Origin: Rhizobium ruizarguesonis
Lineage (GTDB): Bacteria > Pseudomonadota > Alphaproteobacteria > Rhizobiales > Rhizobiaceae
NCBI RefSeq assembly: GCF_012349115.1
Contig: NZ_PQIG01000133.1
Span: 124,001-188,000, forward strand
Length of the DNA stretch: 64,000 nucleotides
Direction: 5' to 3'
Every line of letters starts with the position of its first letter. Position 1 is the stretch's first letter. Positions 63,629 to 64,000 of the stretch are shown here, piece by piece. The position numbers were made by a program, and so were the translations under genes. The notes under the pieces were generated by a model, which saw nothing but the letters and a program-made list of their open reading frames with translations, was not told the origin of the DNA and searched no databases.

Positions 63629-64000
63629 TCACTTGGCCGGCTTGTACCAGCTGTCGAGGCCCTTCTGGAGCTTTTCGGCAGCAACCGCAGGCGTATCCGT
63701 GCCGTTGATCACATTGGCCGATTCGACCCAGGTCTCGTTTTCGAGGTTCGGCGTGCCGCGCGACAGGATCTGGTAGGTCGAGCGCACCGTCGACTTGTAC
63801 GGGCCGCGCCAGGAAACGAATTCCTGAGCGAGCGGATCGGACATCTTGACCGGGTTGGAGTTCAGGCTGAAGAAGCCCGGCAGCGCGTTGGCGTAGATAT
63901 CGGCGAACTCAGGCGAAGCGACCCAGCTGAGGAACTTCTTGGCTTCCTCGGCATGCGTGCTCTTGGTGTTCAGAGCGACACCGATATCCGGATGGTCGGA
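63629..64000 (-). CDS. ABC sugar solute-binding protein, C-terminal part (cut by the window edge)
   Basis: The last 123 codons of a CUT1-type extracellular solute-binding protein; the gene continues beyond 64000. The frame reads SDHPDIGVALNTKSTHAEEA, KFLSWVASPEFADIYANALPGFF and ends GLDSWYKPAK. The KFLSWVASPEFA block and PGFF are typical SBP_bac_1 family C-terminal features. It heads the minus operon; signal peptide and N lobe are out of the window. Confidence 0.88.
   Translation of the reverse strand, partial: SDHPDIGVALNTKSTHAEEAKKFLSWVASPEFADIYANALPGFFSLNSNPVKMSDPLAQEFVSWRGPYKSTVRSTYQILSRGTPNLENETWVESANVINGTDTPAVAAEKLQKGLDSWYKPAK

Noticed and set aside
1-64000. CRISPR arrays, tRNA genes, integrases, transposases, phage or classical defence operons
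   Set aside because: No regularly spaced repeats, cloverleaf sequences or matching protein motifs were found in the window.

Overview
This window looks like a chromosomal segment of a fast-growing rhizobium (Rhizobium etli/leguminosarum type). The reasons are high GC with strongly biased codon use, a dcw cluster headed by mraZ next to an alphaproteobacterial-type RNase P RNA, a betaine-lipid operon (btaAB), a PPi-dependent phosphofructokinase, many ABC uptake systems, and short palindromic intergenic repeats of the rhizobial kind. No phage, transposase, CRISPR array or tRNA gene was found.

Region 1 (1-17.3 kb). An MHS-type MFS transporter and an NAD-dependent sugar epimerase on + face the long minus-strand peptidoglycan/division operon. 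In transcription order this is mraZ-rsmH-ftsL-ftsI-murE-murF-mraY-murD-ftsW-murG-murC-murB, mostly with overlapping or 1-8 nt junctions. Upstream lie four TGGG boxes at an exact 10-bp period (a likely MraZ operator) and rnpB with its terminator. The usual ddl-ftsQ-ftsA-ftsZ continuation does not follow murB here.

Region 2 (17.3-32.4 kb). Two tandem paralogous FAD amine/amino-acid oxidases come first. A set of envelope genes follows: two SLT transglycosylases, an AmpD-type amidase, a TerB/J-domain protein, a GH25 lysozyme lipoprotein, an MltB-type transglycosylase and a class C beta-lactamase-fold hydrolase. Interspersed are pfp, a LysE exporter and btaAB, which has a candidate Pho box.

Region 3 (32.4-47 kb). 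A 25-residue membrane peptide gene that is easily overlooked precedes metF. metF is co-transcribed with an ArsR-HTH/methyltransferase fusion regulator (SahR-like) whose promoter holds a perfect 20-bp palindrome. Then come ettA, a periplasmic RNase T2, a tight + operon (alpha/beta hydrolase, EamA exporter, class III CoA-transferase, TPP enzyme), a minus group (RidA, DUF442, DUF4432), an L,D-transpeptidase and an orphan ParA.

Region 4 (47-64 kb). A minus operon encodes an N-formylglutamate amidohydrolase-like protein, an APC permease, a gamma-glutamylamine synthetase-like enzyme, an aldehyde dehydrogenase and an iron-type alcohol dehydrogenase. It is divergent from an RpiR regulator followed by a polyamine/iron-type ABC transporter and a NIPSNAP protein. 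I infer a catabolic module for an amine or amino-alcohol handled through gamma-glutamylation. The right end is a CUT1 sugar ABC operon with a Gfo/Idh dehydrogenase; its solute-binding gene is cut by the window edge.

The most distinctive non-gene structure is a set of dispersed palindromic repeats. Four of them sit exactly at gene 3' ends, where they supply or abut the stop codon, and in one case encode the last ~18 residues of a protein.
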